A model generated the notes under the pieces. That model did not search any database, was not told where the DNA came from, and saw only the letters and a list, made by a program, of their open reading frames with translations. DNA of 64,000 bases from Persicaria tinctoria (taxonomy: Eukaryota > Streptophyta > Magnoliopsida > Caryophyllales > Polygonaceae), in NCBI GenBank assembly GCA_037127255.1, contig JBANSL010000010.1:32237120-32301119 (forward strand), in the 5' to 3' direction. Shown here in pieces: positions 10,967-21,931 of the stretch. How positions within the stretch are numbered: position 1 is the stretch's first letter; each line of letters opens with the position of its first letter. The translations under genes and the position numbers were made by a program.

Positions 10967-11833
10967 CCTTTGTGTCTAGACCAATAAGCGAATTTGAATC
11001 CATTATTGGGATAAACCATATTTGGTAAAATAGTGCCTTTTGGGACCCAAACTTGTGTTATCCGTTCTTTTCTCAAATGAACAGGAAATGTATTGCGAAT
11101 GATATATGTATCCTTTCTTCTATAGGGGCAGGTCTCTTTTACATGTCCCTTTCTAGTACAATGGTGACATATAGGAGAGGTTATGCTTCCTTTTGCCTTC
11201 ACAAAGGTGGTAATGTGCTGCTTCTTTAAAAACCTTGGATTATAACCAATACCACTTTTGTTTAGAGAACTTTGTTGCTCACCCAACATCCTATCAAGAG
11301 TGCCTTTGGATTTGGTAAAACTTATGAGGGTTGTCTGTTGGTCTTGAATCTTATTATTCAAGGAGATCTTCTCGTTCTCTAAGTCATGATGTTCACTTCT
11401 TAGAGAGGAGAGATCTTGCTTGAGTTCAGATTTCTCTGAGTCAAGAGTCTTGACTTTAATGTCAAGACCTGAATAAGAAGCTTCAAGACATTTGACCCTC
11501 ATAGACAGATCCTCAATAGTTCTTTCATGGTCCACAATTCTCTTGATAAGAATGTTAGTCTGGGCAATAAGTTTCTCTTCATTGGCAATCATATTAGAAA
11601 GGAATTCCGATATTACCTCTTTTGGACTTGCCATAAGTTCTCTTACAGTTACCTCAAGCTTCTCATCGTGGGATTCATCTTCTGAGGCCATAAGACAAAT
11701 ATTGGCCTTCTCATCATCGGAGTCAGAGTCCGAATCGCTCGAAGTTGCCACCATGGCTTTCTTTTTCCATTTGTCACCCTTCTTGGACTGGCTCTGTGTC
11801 TTTTGAGGGCAATCCTTCACAAGATGATCTGTT
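10963..11833 (-). pseudogene. Sirevirus gag C-terminal half with coiled coil and second zinc knuckle
   Basis: It starts in the middle of the first CCHC knuckle (…HLVKDCPQKTQSQ). It continues through a Ser/Asp-rich acidic stretch (SDSDSDSDDE), a long coiled coil (~residues 60-180) and a second knuckle, CHHCTRKGHVKETC, with CX2CX4HX4C spacing. A long gag with two knuckles and a central coiled coil is typical of Sireviruses. The first knuckle's other half lies 3.1 kb away at 14928, beyond an inserted solo LTR. Confidence 0.88.
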
Positions 11834-14800
11834 TGTAACGGCCCGGGATTATGATTCCCGAGTTACGTTTCGAGGGATAAAACCCCTCGTTAGGATCTTG
11901 CGCTCCGAGTACAGGTTGAAGGTTTGAAATCAAAGATTTGTAGTTTAAAGTGGGATTTCGCACCCAAATCCGGAAGGTCCGTTGGAGACCCCGAGGTAAA
12001 CCCATGTACCTGTCTTAAGTCTACAACGCGGAAAATCGTTTATCATGCAAATGGCATAGGTTTAGAAAATGATACAATTAGTGCCACGGCAGAGCCGGGT
12101 CAAAACAGAGTATAAGTACGGAGAAATCCCAAAAGCATGAATCTGGTGAAGTAAGGTTTCAAACACTCACTCTCCGCCATATGAATAGACCCCGTCATAA
12201 CAGCACAAAATCAAGCATTGTATCGGGTACCTAAAACTATACCACCAAGTCAGGCCAAGAGTCCGCCCGCGGGATCTCTGACCGCGCTGAGGACTTATAA
12301 TACGCCTATACCTAGAATAAAGGATGCCTTCATGCTGTACTAGAATATTAACCACACTATCATGTTCCTAAATCATATATGCAGAATATTAAGTACGTAA
12401 GGCCTTAACAAAGAATACCAAGTGGTATATCCCTCTTCTACCACCCCCCCCTTCCAGGTAGAGTGGAGACTGGCCAGTTCGATTCAATAGCATCTCAAAT
12501 CTCATCATCATATCGTATCTCATCATCATATCGTATCTCATCATCATATCGTGGATCTTGCGAAAAGAAAATATTAATGTTGATAATAGTAAAGGTGTTC
12601 CAACGACCCGAATGACTCAGGACGAACCCGATGGAGCTGGGTTGTCCTATGACCCTATCAAGGATTCTAGAACTCACAGATAACGGTCGTTCTGTATTCA
12701 AACGCATACAGAATAAGAATGCTCATTTGTAAGTGCAATTCCTAAGCATGATACTACATGACATGCTCTTATGCATATGCAACACCTACATACTATATGA
12801 CACATCAGGCAGGAGGTACTGGTTACTGAGTAAGCCCCGGAGGTACTTACCTGGCTAGCAGATTGGCAACAGAAGAATCCAGCACACAATAGTCACAATC
12901 ACAGAGTATCACCTAGTACATAATGGAATATACATAAGTCTACATCCAACTATTAAGCACTCAAGCACACCTCAATCAATAGAACAAGTAACATATTATG
13001 AAAGTCATTTCATCGCATCATCCGCTCCTCAAGACCACATCGTTCTCCATAAATCATTCAACCAATTTTGCATGTTCATATACATCATTTCTGCATATAC
13101 CTCAACGGTTCATCAAAATCATAATTTGTGTGATATAATAATTCACCACAAGGCATAATCCTACTAGATCGTCATAATCATCCAACCTTTAATCTCATAT
13201 AATAATTCACCACAAGTCATGCTATTACTCATGCATATCATACCGTTAGTCAAACGATCATATTATCATGCTAGTTAGTCATCGAATAAGTCTTATTCCC
13301 AAGTTAGTTTCAGAACCGTTTCAAATCCCAGTTTAAATAGTTAAGTATTCCAACCCTTGAAAATACTCGCCAAATTTCCTTTTAAATTTATTTGTTAGAT
13401 TACTTTCCAACCTTGAAATTCTTTTCCAAATTCTTCATAAATCTTCAAGTCCCAATAATATATCTTAAATCTCAAATAGTATTACATGATATTTTAAATA
13501 CCATTTATTTGACACTTTTATAAATTATTTCCAAATTCTCTAAAATCCCGACCATTTTTATTTAATAAATCAACCCTTATAATTCTCCCAAAATATAATA
13601 CTTTATCTTTTAAATCCTCAATTACTATTATAAAATATTTTAACTACCATTAATTAGTTAAATAATAAACGGATAACCCAAGCCGAACCGAACCGAACCG
13701 AACCCGGTTAAATCCCAACCGGTTAACAAATCACAACCCGCGCCATGGCTTTAATTAGTTAATATATATAATGTTAGAAAAAGGGGGCCCACATAGCCAC
13801 ATCAGCTTATTCGTCTTCTTCCCAATTCAAAGAAGAATCCCGCCATGGCTTCGCCCGACAGCTCCCGCCGGTCTGCCTCTCGTGCTTGCGCTCGGTGGTG
13901 GCTCACAACCCGCGCCCACTGGTCAGCTCTCATGCTTCCCCTGGCTCGCCTCTCGTCTGCGCTCTCTGCTGCTCTCTCGCCTCTGCTCAGCTCGCTGCTG
14001 CTGCTCCTCACATCGCACATCTCTAATCGAGCTCGTCGGGGCTATCGTCGGAGCTCTCGCCGGAGCTCACGAGCACACCCGATGTCCCGCACTCAACTCA
14101 CACACACTCACAATCGCCCACATCCCGAACCAAGACAGAATCGAATTAAAACAGAGAAGTGAGAAGCGGAAGCTCACCGAGGGGGTTCGCGACTTCGGAG
14201 ATCTCGATCGGAGTTCTGGGCATCGTCGGAGGCTCGCGATAGCTCATCGGACCGGAAGATGGGTTCACAAAACAGAGCAAGGAGGATGCGCGGTGGCTCG
14301 TCGAAGGCTTCGGTGGCTTCTGGGCGGCGTCAGGGTGGCTGTGGACGTTGGAGGAGGTGGTGTTGGTGACGACGACGAAGGAGTGAAGATGATGGATCAC
14401 CGATGGAGATGAGCAGGAGGTGATGGCGATGATGCGTTGGAGTGGTGGTGGCGTCGGTCGCTTCAACAAGGAGGAGGAAGGTGGGGCTGATGGTGAAGAT
14501 GAATGAGGATGGAGGTGACGATGATTGTGATGGAGAGCAGGTGAAGAAGATGCCAGCAAAGGGTGAGGGATGGTTCCAATCGAAGGGTAAGGTGATTTGA
14601 AGGAGTATGGCCGGTGAATGACGTGGTGAATGGGGTAGTCAATACCCGGAAATAAATCCCGAATACGCGAATTTTGAATTCCGTAATTAGTGTCCGAATG
14701 TTAGTTACCCGACTCTCGCTTTCTCGATCAATTAGATTTTTAAAATCGACAAGGATATCGCTATCCGATAATTATTTTGAATTTTCGAGGTAAAGGATGG

Positions 14801-14922
14801 AAATTATTCGTCAAATTTTATATTTTGGTCGAAATCCGCTAAACGAGTTTTAAAATCGATTAAATTTCATTTTAATTTTCTTTTTCCGAAAAATTAGGAT
14901 TTTGAAAATCCGAGCCTTTACA
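11834..14922. mobile_element. Solo LTR (gypsy type, 3089 bp) with CTGTT target duplication
   Basis: It begins TGTAACGGCCCGGGATT and ends ...CCGAGCCTTTACA, so it has TG...CA termini, and the ends are imperfect inverted copies of each other. CTGTT flanks it on both sides (11829-11833 and 14923-14927). The start is not repeated internally and no PBS, PPT or coding domain was found, so a solo LTR (or LARD-like derivative) is preferred. TGTAAC...GGCCCGG ends and ~3-kb length resemble LTRs of Tekay/Del chromoviruses, which is an inference. ORFs inside (for example near 13771-14412) have no recognisable domain and are probably chance in a GC-rich part. Three 18-bp tandem repeats lie at 12499-12552. 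Confidence 0.85.
12499..12552. repeat. 18-bp tandem repeat, 3 copies
   Basis: ATCTCATCATCATATCGT is repeated three times without change inside the solo LTR. Confidence 0.9.
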
Positions 14923-14927
14923 CTGTT

Positions 14928-15856
14928 TCACCACATTCAAAACAAGACAAAGGTTTAGTCTTCTTATCATACTTGTTGTATTGAGGCTTACCTCAAAATT
15001 TAGAAGACTCTGATCCATCCTTGTTGTTGAATTGTTTCTTCATTTTGAGGATTCAAGCAATGCCTTTTGTGATAAGAGCAAAAGGTTAATCGTCATCGTC
15101 ATCCTCATATTCGGAATCAGATCCATCTTTGGGCTCATCCTTCTTAGACTTGAGTGCCAAGTTCTTAGTTCTTGCCGGAAGATCTCCATCGTCTTCATTA
15201 CGGATCATCTCATGCGTGATCAGTTTCCCAAGCAGGTCATCAAGGGGCAGAGTAGTGAGATCTTGGGCTTCCTCTATGGCTGTTACTTTAGGACCCCACT
15301 TTTCTTTTGGGAGACACCTTAATATCTTCCTTACTTTCTCAACTTTTGTAAAGCTCTTGCCGAGGGAATCAAGGTTGTTGGTGATTTTTGTGAATCGTGT
15401 GAACATGGCCTTAATTTACTCATCAGACTTCATTTTGAAAAGCTCATACTTTCGAAGGAAGATGCTGATCTTGGTGTTCTTCACTTGGCTAGTTCCTTCA
15501 TAGGTGACAACCAGATTGTCCCAAATCTCTTTAACTGACCTACAAGATGAAATACGGTTAAACTCATCAGTGCTAAGACCACAATATAGTAAGTTGATAG
15601 CCCTGTAGTTTTTGGAGACGAGTTCAAGATCCACTTGGATGTATTCAGACTCCTTCTTTGCGACTTTCGTTCCATTTGGCCCGTCTTTCTCTGGAATCTT
15701 TGGCTCATTCTCTATAATGTTCCAAAGTTCCAGATCTTGGTCTATGATGAACATCTTCATCAATGATCTTCAGTGGACAAAGTTGTTTCCTACAAAGAGT
15801 GGTGGTCTGTTGGTAGACCTTCCCTGTGCAAATCTTCCGCTTGCTTCACCAGACAT
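14928..15856 (-). pseudogene. Sirevirus gag N-terminal half (UBN2-type gag)
   Basis: An ATG at 15856 opens with MSGEASGRFAQGR and is followed by the copia gag domain (LWNIIENEP; VKEIWDNLVVTYEGTSQVK; LPKEKWGPKVTAIEEAQDL). It ends at the first half of a zinc knuckle (CFECGE) where the solo LTR is inserted. In-frame stops: TGA for Trp near 15768, TAA near 15408 and TGA near 14996. The start was chosen because it is the first ATG after the PBS and leads directly into the conserved domain in the same frame. Confidence 0.87.
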
Positions 15857-15900
15857 GATCGAAAACTCACAAGATTGTCAGATCAAAAGCAGTGAGTAAA

Positions 15901-15912
15901 GCTCTGATACCA
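15901..15912 (-). other. Primer binding site, initiator tRNA-Met type
   Basis: The minus strand reads TGGTATCAGAGC, the classic copia PBS complementary to the 3' end of initiator tRNA-Met. It lies two bases inside the LTR boundary at 15915. Confidence 0.93.
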
Positions 15913-15914
15913 AT

Positions 15915-16629
15915 TGAAGGTTCGATAAAGTAAAACAAAGTAATATAGAAATAATATAGAAGGGGGATTCAATAGAGTATGCCGGTTTTTCGCAGATAGT
16001 CTCAAGACTTTTGAAGCTCGTGCAAAACCCCTTGAGATTAGACTTAGTATTTTCTCTGAAAACCTGAATCACAATGTTAAACAATCGAACCAAGTGCGGA
16101 AATAAGGTAAAGCAGTAAATAAAGAACTCGATGAGTTGTTTACGAGGTTCGGCGCGAACTTGGCCTACGTCTCCGCCTAGAGAGCACACGAAGAAGACAG
16201 ATCTTGCTTGAAGGCTTGAGTGTATGAAAGCTTTTGTTCAACAGATGTATAGCAGTCTTCTTCTTCCTTTTCTTTATATTGAAACAAATCGGCGCCTAAG
16301 GATCTTCACCAACGGCTAGACTTGATCATGGCTTGGGGTGGATCTTCTATCTTTGGAAATTTCGAAGGCCATGATCTTCCGATTTGAATCTTCTCCAATT
16401 TTTAACACAAGGAAGGAAATAATATTCAAACATACTTCCTGAAAGGTTAGTGTATATATGATAATATAATGGAAGCATATAATAACATAAAATAATATTC
16501 GAACATAATATCATATAGAACAGGTTTTGTGTTTCATCAACACTGTTAAAGCTTCAAGACCTTTGACACAAACAGACTATCAAGGCCTTTGAAACTTATT
16601 CCGATTTTCATCTAGGGGTGGAGTTATCA
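15915..16629 (-). repeat. Sirevirus LTR with 325-bp internal deletion, shared by elements A and B
   Basis: It begins TGAAGGTTCG and ends GGAGTTATCA (plus orientation), as does the full-length LTR at 18836-19874. Bases equivalent to 19101-19425 are missing, and the junction reads CGCCTAG/AGAGCAC. To the left lie the PBS and gag of element A, so it is that element's 5' LTR. To the right lie the PPT, 3' non-coding region and env-like ORF of element B, so it is also B's 3' LTR. Confidence 0.88.
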
Positions 16630-16962
16630 ATCTCTCCCTTGATGAAAGACAAAACCTGTGCAACCCTGTAACTTAGTCAGGCAAATATAATAAAAGAAAA
16701 AATCGGACTAAGTACCTGCATGGGTTAGACAAATGTTGGCTCATAAGTTAGAAAATATGAAAGGCATCCAACTGAAAACAAAACAAGGTCTTCCAAGACC
16801 TTCACAGCAGTTAAAAAAGTTTTCAAGGTCTAAACTACAAGATCATCTCCCCCTTTTTTTCTTTCAACAAAAGAGGAGGTAAAACAGTAACCAAAAGTTT
16901 TGAAATAGTTTCCAAAAATCAGCAATGTTTCAGATTCAGGGATAGGTTAGGGTAGGGTAGGG
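16630..16962 (-). other. 3' non-coding region of Sirevirus element B with two polypurine tracts
   Basis: On the minus strand AAGGGAGAGAT abuts the LTR at 16630-16640 and is the primary PPT. A second tract (A-run, then GGGGGAGATGAT) lies at about 16843-16865. The AAGGTCTTCCAAGACCTT hairpin is at 16785-16802. This region shows what element A lost at its own 3' end. Confidence 0.8.
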
Positions 16963-18253
16963 TTAAGCTTCATCGTCTAGAGCATCATCAGTGAGCCTCG
17001 TCCATAGACCTTGCAACAGTTTGGTTATCCCGCTCATCTCCGTCATAAACTCCTTGTCCATGCGTTCATCAACGGCTGAGGCAGTGGGAAGAGCTTTTGA
17101 AGGAGAGGCAAGACTCCAAGTCCCTTGGGGGGACCGAGTGATGCCAATCTTTTCAAGGCTCTTGGAGTCGAACTTTCCCATATGACGCAGTTGTTCTTCA
17201 TTTTTGAAATTGATTCCAGAAGCTTTGAAGATATGGGTCAAAAGGGTGGAAAACGGGAGGGGAGTTCCTTTTTTGGCTTTTCTAGCATGAGTCATGGATC
17301 CAAGGATAGTGTTGGGCAGATCAAGGTTAAGGCCATTTAGGATTCGGTAAAGTAGGACCATGACATTATTAGTAAGGAGCAAGCCAGAGTTAAGACGGGG
17401 TAAGAGGCAACGAACAATGATGTTGAAGATAATTTTTGCCTCTAAAGTAAGGGATGAGTGGGTTAGCTGTTTTGAGGTGCTGGTGGATGCTTCGGGTAGG
17501 AGATATTTGGATCGAGCAAGGGTGATGCACTGTTCTTTTGTGGGGTTCTCGGGAGAGGGTGGACAAGGTCTAGGTAGGCCAAGGAAATCAGCAAAGTCAA
17601 TGGAGTTGAACGAGATTCTAACCCTTTTGACGATGGATTCCAAAGACCAACCGTCGACATTGTTTTTGGCTTTTAGGTTTATGTAGAACAGGCGGGTGAG
17701 TTGGGGATAATAGACATATTCAAGGTTGTGAAGGGTCCAGGCAGGGGATTGTTTGAGTAGAGAGATGCAAGGTAAGTTCAAAGCTTCAAAGAACTCAAAA
17801 TCTAAAAAATCGGAACAACAAATCCTACGAGTTCGAAACTCATCTACCCACTTTCCAGCCGTTTCAGCATTTTCAAACCACGAAGAGGGTAAAGATTGGT
17901 TTACCTGGATGTAGGCGGGTGGGTCAGCATTCTTCCTGCAAGCAATCATTGGAGCAGCTCTCTTGGTAGGCGCCTCAAAGCCTCTGAGGGTGCCCTTCCT
18001 GGTGCGCTTTGGAGAAGGAGGCTTGATAGCTGCTGGGGCTTTTCGCTTCTTTGGAGACGGGGGAGGAGGAGGAGAAGGAGAAGGAGAGGCAACATGTTTT
18101 GGCTCCTCTTCCTCCTCGTCCTCAGACCCCGAGTCCTCAGCGGACCCCTCATTGTTGTCTCCTTCAGCATTCTCATCGTCTCCGGTCTCATCCTCCTCCT
18201 CTTCTTCTTCTTCTGGTTCCTCCTCAGTGGGAACTTCTGCCTCGGCCTCTTGG
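16963..18253 (-). pseudogene. env-like ORF of Sirevirus element B, 5'-truncated
   Basis: It is nearly identical to 5532-7256 over the globular domain. Relative to that copy it has a C-terminal in-frame deletion of the residues around the DNLELGLEEVRLDLKEL coiled coil, and LDDEA in place of PDDEA. Upstream it reads through the acidic region and then breaks at about 18253, where the codons for AEAEVPTEEEPEEE are followed by unrelated Athila gag sequence. The start codon and first ~130 codons are missing. Confidence 0.85.
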
Positions 18254-18835
18254 AGGGAAAAGAGAGCATCTTCTTAGGCTTTGGAGCCAAAACAGCTTTC
18301 GAAGGTGGCGTTGTAGAGTGGTCAATATCGACTGGAGGGCAGTTGAAAACAACTGGATTAGTCGACTTCTGGTGAAGCTTTGCAGTACTGTCGAATTCGA
18401 GTACAGGGGACTCGACGTCTACTAGAGTCTAGTCAACGTCGAGTGGAATCTGGTCGACGTCTAATGGAGTTTGGTTGACGTCTATTGGAATCTGGTCGAC
18501 GTCTACTGGAATCTGGTTGACGTCGAGTAAAATTTGATTGTTATTGCTCTTTTCTTCTTCTCCGATCTTTGGCTCTTGAAGTTGGTGACCACTCGTCAAT
18601 TGTATTGCAACAATTTATCCGGATTGCCCCATTGGATTTGTCTTTGTGATTCCAGGGAGCTTTTCGGACGGTCTTGGAATCTGCACCGCTAGTTGACCCA
18701 TTTGGGTCTCCATGTTCCGCCTCCAGATATCCATCTCTCGAAACCTAGTGGTAAGGCAATGGAGTTGAGATTGGATGGCACTGTTGGATAGCTCGTTCTT
18801 CGCTTGGTTTCTCATCAACTCATGAAAAATGAGTT
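18254..18835 (-). pseudogene. Athila-like gag, C-terminal part
   Basis: On the minus strand the sequence entering at 18835 reads SHELMRNQAKNELSNSAIQS then MDIWRRNMETQMGQLAVQIP. This is the coiled-coil region that follows the zinc knuckle in Athila/Tat gag. A stop near 18617 is followed by a heptapeptide repeat (18415-18530). The gene is cut at 18254 by the junction with Sirevirus element B. It is the continuation of 19880-20310; the solo LTR between them is an insertion. Confidence 0.75.
18415..18530 (-). repeat. 21-bp coding tandem repeat (RRPDSxR heptapeptide)
   Basis: Five or more 21-bp units such as TCGAGTGGAATCTGGTCGACG are in tandem. On the minus strand each encodes a variant of RRPDSTR/RRQPNSI. 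Units contain GTCGACG, the same word family found in the LTR of this lineage at 23200-23390. Confidence 0.8.
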
Positions 18836-19874
18836 TGAAGGTTCGATAAAGTAAAACAAAGTAATATAGAAATACTCTAGAAGGGGGTTGAATAGAGTAT
18901 GTCGGTTTTTCGCAGATAGTCTCAAGACTTTTGAAGCTCGTGCAAAACCCATTGAGATTAGACTTAGTCTTTTCTCTGAAAACCTGAATCACAAAGTTAA
19001 ACAATCGAACCAAGTGCGGAAATAAGGTAAAGCAGTAAATAAAGAACTCGATGAGTTGTTTACGAGGTTCGGCACGAACTTGGCCTACATCCCCGCCTAG
19101 GGTTCTTCCACAACCCTAGGATTCAACCGGCTTTTATTGATTCACGAGACTTAGGATCCTAGTAGCTCCCCGAGAAGCCTCTCTCCTATCCAATTGCAAT
19201 CTAGTCAACTCACGTTCCCTTGGAGTCCTAGACCAATCTAGAAGAGCCCCACCTCTCTATGCTATCTAGTACAATCCTCTTACACTTAGTGAATCAATCG
19301 CCTAGTCTTCACTTCCTGAGTTACAAAATCTCGAGTATAACACTAAAACTGAATATATCCTATAAGGTTACTGTGTAACTCTCAAATACTTTGAAATGAA
19401 ATAACAGACTCCTAAGGACTAACAGAGAGCACACGAAGAAGACAGATCTTGCTTGAAGGCTTGAGTGTATGAAAGCTTTTGTTCGACATATGTATATCAG
19501 TCTTCTTCTTCCTTTTCTTTATATTGAAACGAATCGGCGCCTAAGGATCTTCACCAACGGCTTGACTTGATCATGGCTTGAGGTGGATCTTCTATCTTTG
19601 GAAACTTCGAAGTCCATGATCTTCCGATTTGAATCTTCTCCAATTTTCAACACAATGAAGGAAATAATATTCGAACATACTTCCAGAAAAGTTATTGTAT
19701 ATATGATAATATAATGGAAGCATATAATAACATAAAATAATATTCGAACATAATATCATATAGAACAGGTTTTGTGTTTCATCAACACTGTTAAAGCTTC
19801 AAGACCTTTGACACAAACAGACTGTCAAGGCCTTTGAAACTTATTCCGATTTTCATCAAGGGATGGAGTTATCA
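18836..19874 (-). mobile_element. Solo Sirevirus LTR (1039 bp) with GAGTT target duplication
   Basis: It is the full-length LTR (TGAAGGTTCG...GGAGTTATCA in plus orientation), homologous to 4471-5253 and 15915-16629. GAGTT occurs at 18831-18835 and 19875-19879. Neither flank has a PBS, PPT or internal Sirevirus sequence; both flanks are Athila gag and rejoin in one frame. It therefore marks an insertion followed by LTR-LTR recombination. A TATA-like TGTATATC is present at about 19492 and the poly-pyrimidine downstream block matches the other copies. Confidence 0.93.
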
Positions 19875-19879
19875 GAGTT

Positions 19880-20310
19880 GAAGATCATCTTTATGCTGGT
19901 CTCTCTCCGGATGTCCCGGAGCTCGATAGAGTGGGTGTCCCTAAGGTTGATTGGGTTCCATTGTGGTCGTTGGAACCTTTGGTCTCCCCAATTTTGGCAA
20001 TTGGGACCCCTCATATAAGCCGCTTTCTCATGAGTCTCTGCTAGATGGACTTGCTCCGCATGTGGGCACTCAAAAGTGATGTGCCGTTGTGATCCACATT
20101 CGATGCAAGGTTGGTTCACTGATATGAACCTCACTTGCTTCTAGAACTTTCTATTTTGATCTTTGTAGATCTGGTCCTTGACGTTCGAATCAATCTCCTT
20201 AGAGGAGTCATATAAGGGCATGGATGGGACTGGCCTCGCATCGGAGACCTCAAGAGTCTCATATGTGTTATCAAACTCCACCAACCTCTCTATCGTGTTC
20301 CAAGCATTAG
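19880..20310 (-). pseudogene. Athila-like gag, zinc-knuckle part
   Basis: The minus strand reads NAWNTIERLVEFDNTYETLEV, then RFISVNQPCIECGSQRHITF with the knuckle CIECGSQRHITFEC (CX2CX4HX4C), then NCQNWGDQRFQRPQWNPINL, the Asn/Gln/Pro-rich stretch usual after this knuckle in plant gypsy gag. One stop lies between KF and KQV near 20140. It is bounded on the left by the Sirevirus solo LTR and on the right by an inverted-repeat element. Confidence 0.8.
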
Positions 20311-20349
20311 CGGGCAGCCACCATACGTGATTAAGGAGTGTGGTTCAAA

Positions 20350-21847
20350 TGTTAACAAGCCTTACAGTGTTAAATGTTAACAAATCCTGAACATTGATTA
20401 GAGATGAATCAAGGGTGGAGATTAAACGTTTATTATTATTATTTTTAATTAAGCTAATGTGGGGCCCATACCAAATCAACCCCCACCTTTTAAGCAGGCG
20501 CGTGGATGCAGTTTTTTTTAACAAAATCCTAACCCAGCCAATAAAAACTACCAACAATCGTCTCCCTCACATAGCATCCCCCATCCTTTTTCAGATCTGG
20601 AAATTGCTTCAGGGGAATCCTAACCCAATCATGGGAATCATTGGAGCCCTTCGTCTTCCTCACATTTGCCCCATCGATCTCGCTTTTTCGTCCTCGATTG
20701 GCCGATGTCGGGGTCCAATTCGCAAGCGCCGTCGCTCCTTAGGCGGCAGCGATAAGGACGGTTTGTTCGACGGTGAAAGCGTCGCCTCTATCGCCATCGC
20801 TCCTCAGGCGGTCGCGGCCGCACTTCCCAATCGCCTCCTCCTAGCGGCGATTACCCGTTCTTCATCGGAATACCCAACACGGCCCGGATCTCACTAATTG
20901 CACCATCGCAGGCTACCACCGATGAGTTAACCGATCAATCTGGCTCTTCACGCCGCTCCTCGCCTCGCCGGTCCCTCCGCTGCAATGGACCCCCGTCTCG
21001 CCTTGCCTCACATCCCTCTCATTGCCTTGTCGTGCCCGTCTCCTTCTCCGTTCTCCTCTTTCTTCAAGCTTCGTTCGCCCTACAATGGATCCGTCTTCGG
21101 CTCCGCTGTAATGGCTCCGCCGCCCCGCCCCGTCTTCAGCTCCACTGCAATGGTTGATATCTTCCTCTATCTTCAAGTCATCTATCTCTTCTTCTTTTTT
21201 CCTTTTTTTTTTGTTGAATCAACATTTTTGTCTTTGTATTCAACAACTTCGTGGTTTTGATTCGGTGATAATAAGCAATTATTGAGTGGAATTCACATGA
21301 TTGTTCTATTAATTTCATTTTCAGAGTCACTGTTCGACAAGTTTATAGTTTCTATTCGGTAATAATAAGGAATTATTCAGTGATAGTAAAGAATTATTCA
21401 TATGTATGTGGTTAATTAGAGGTAGAAATCAAGAATTACATTTATATATTCTTTTAACCTAACGAATAATTGCTGTCAACTTGGCGAATAATTACTATCA
21501 GTCTAGCGAATATTTGAAAAATTGACCAACCTTTTTGCTATTATCTAAATGATAACTCCTATGTATAGACGAATAATAGCCACCAATTTAGCGAATAATT
21601 ACTATTATCCTAGCGAATATTTTCATCGAACACACAGTGGAAGCAAAATCTCGTCATCCCCACACAAAAAAACGTTACCTAAAAAAAATTCAACGCATGC
21701 GCTTCCTCTACAGCAAGTTGGCTATAAAAGTGGTGAGACCTACTTTTTTTATTTCAAAAAAAAAGTCTCAATTAATCTCACCCATCCATTTCTAATCAAT
21801 CAAAGGTCCAGATCTGTTAACATTTAACACCATAAGGGATGTTAACA
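20350..21847. mobile_element. Inner DNA element with ~53-bp terminal inverted repeats (MULE-like candidate)
   Basis: TGTTAACAAGCCTTACAG... at 20350-20402 matches the reverse complement of 21792-21847 over ~53 bases at roughly 80%. The match includes the exact internal word GTGTTAAATGTTAACA. The interior 20560-21180 is unusually GC-rich and gene-like (CCG/TCG-rich, like a plant 5' coding exon), while the rest is AT-rich. No transposase is seen, so it is non-autonomous. Long inverted repeats around gene-like GC-rich DNA suggest a Pack-MULE, but no donor gene is recognised and no 9-bp duplication is clear. Confidence 0.6.
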
Positions 21848-21852
21848 CATGA

Positions 21853-21856
21853 CCCA

Positions 21857-21928
<72 letters not shown>
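21853..21928. repeat. (CT)n(AT)n compound microsatellite
   Basis: A CT run passes directly into an AT run, immediately right of the inner inverted-repeat element. Confidence 0.95.

Positions 21929-21931
<3 letters not shown>

Noticed and set aside
13771..14412. 213-codon open frame in the solo LTR
   Set aside because: It lies in a GC-rich part of an LTR with no recognisable domain; other frames there are also open. Treated as chance.
20394..20897. 167-codon plus-strand frame as a gene
   Set aside because: It crosses from the terminal repeat into the GC-rich core of the inverted-repeat element. Codons at the start are terminal-repeat sequence and no domain is recognised.
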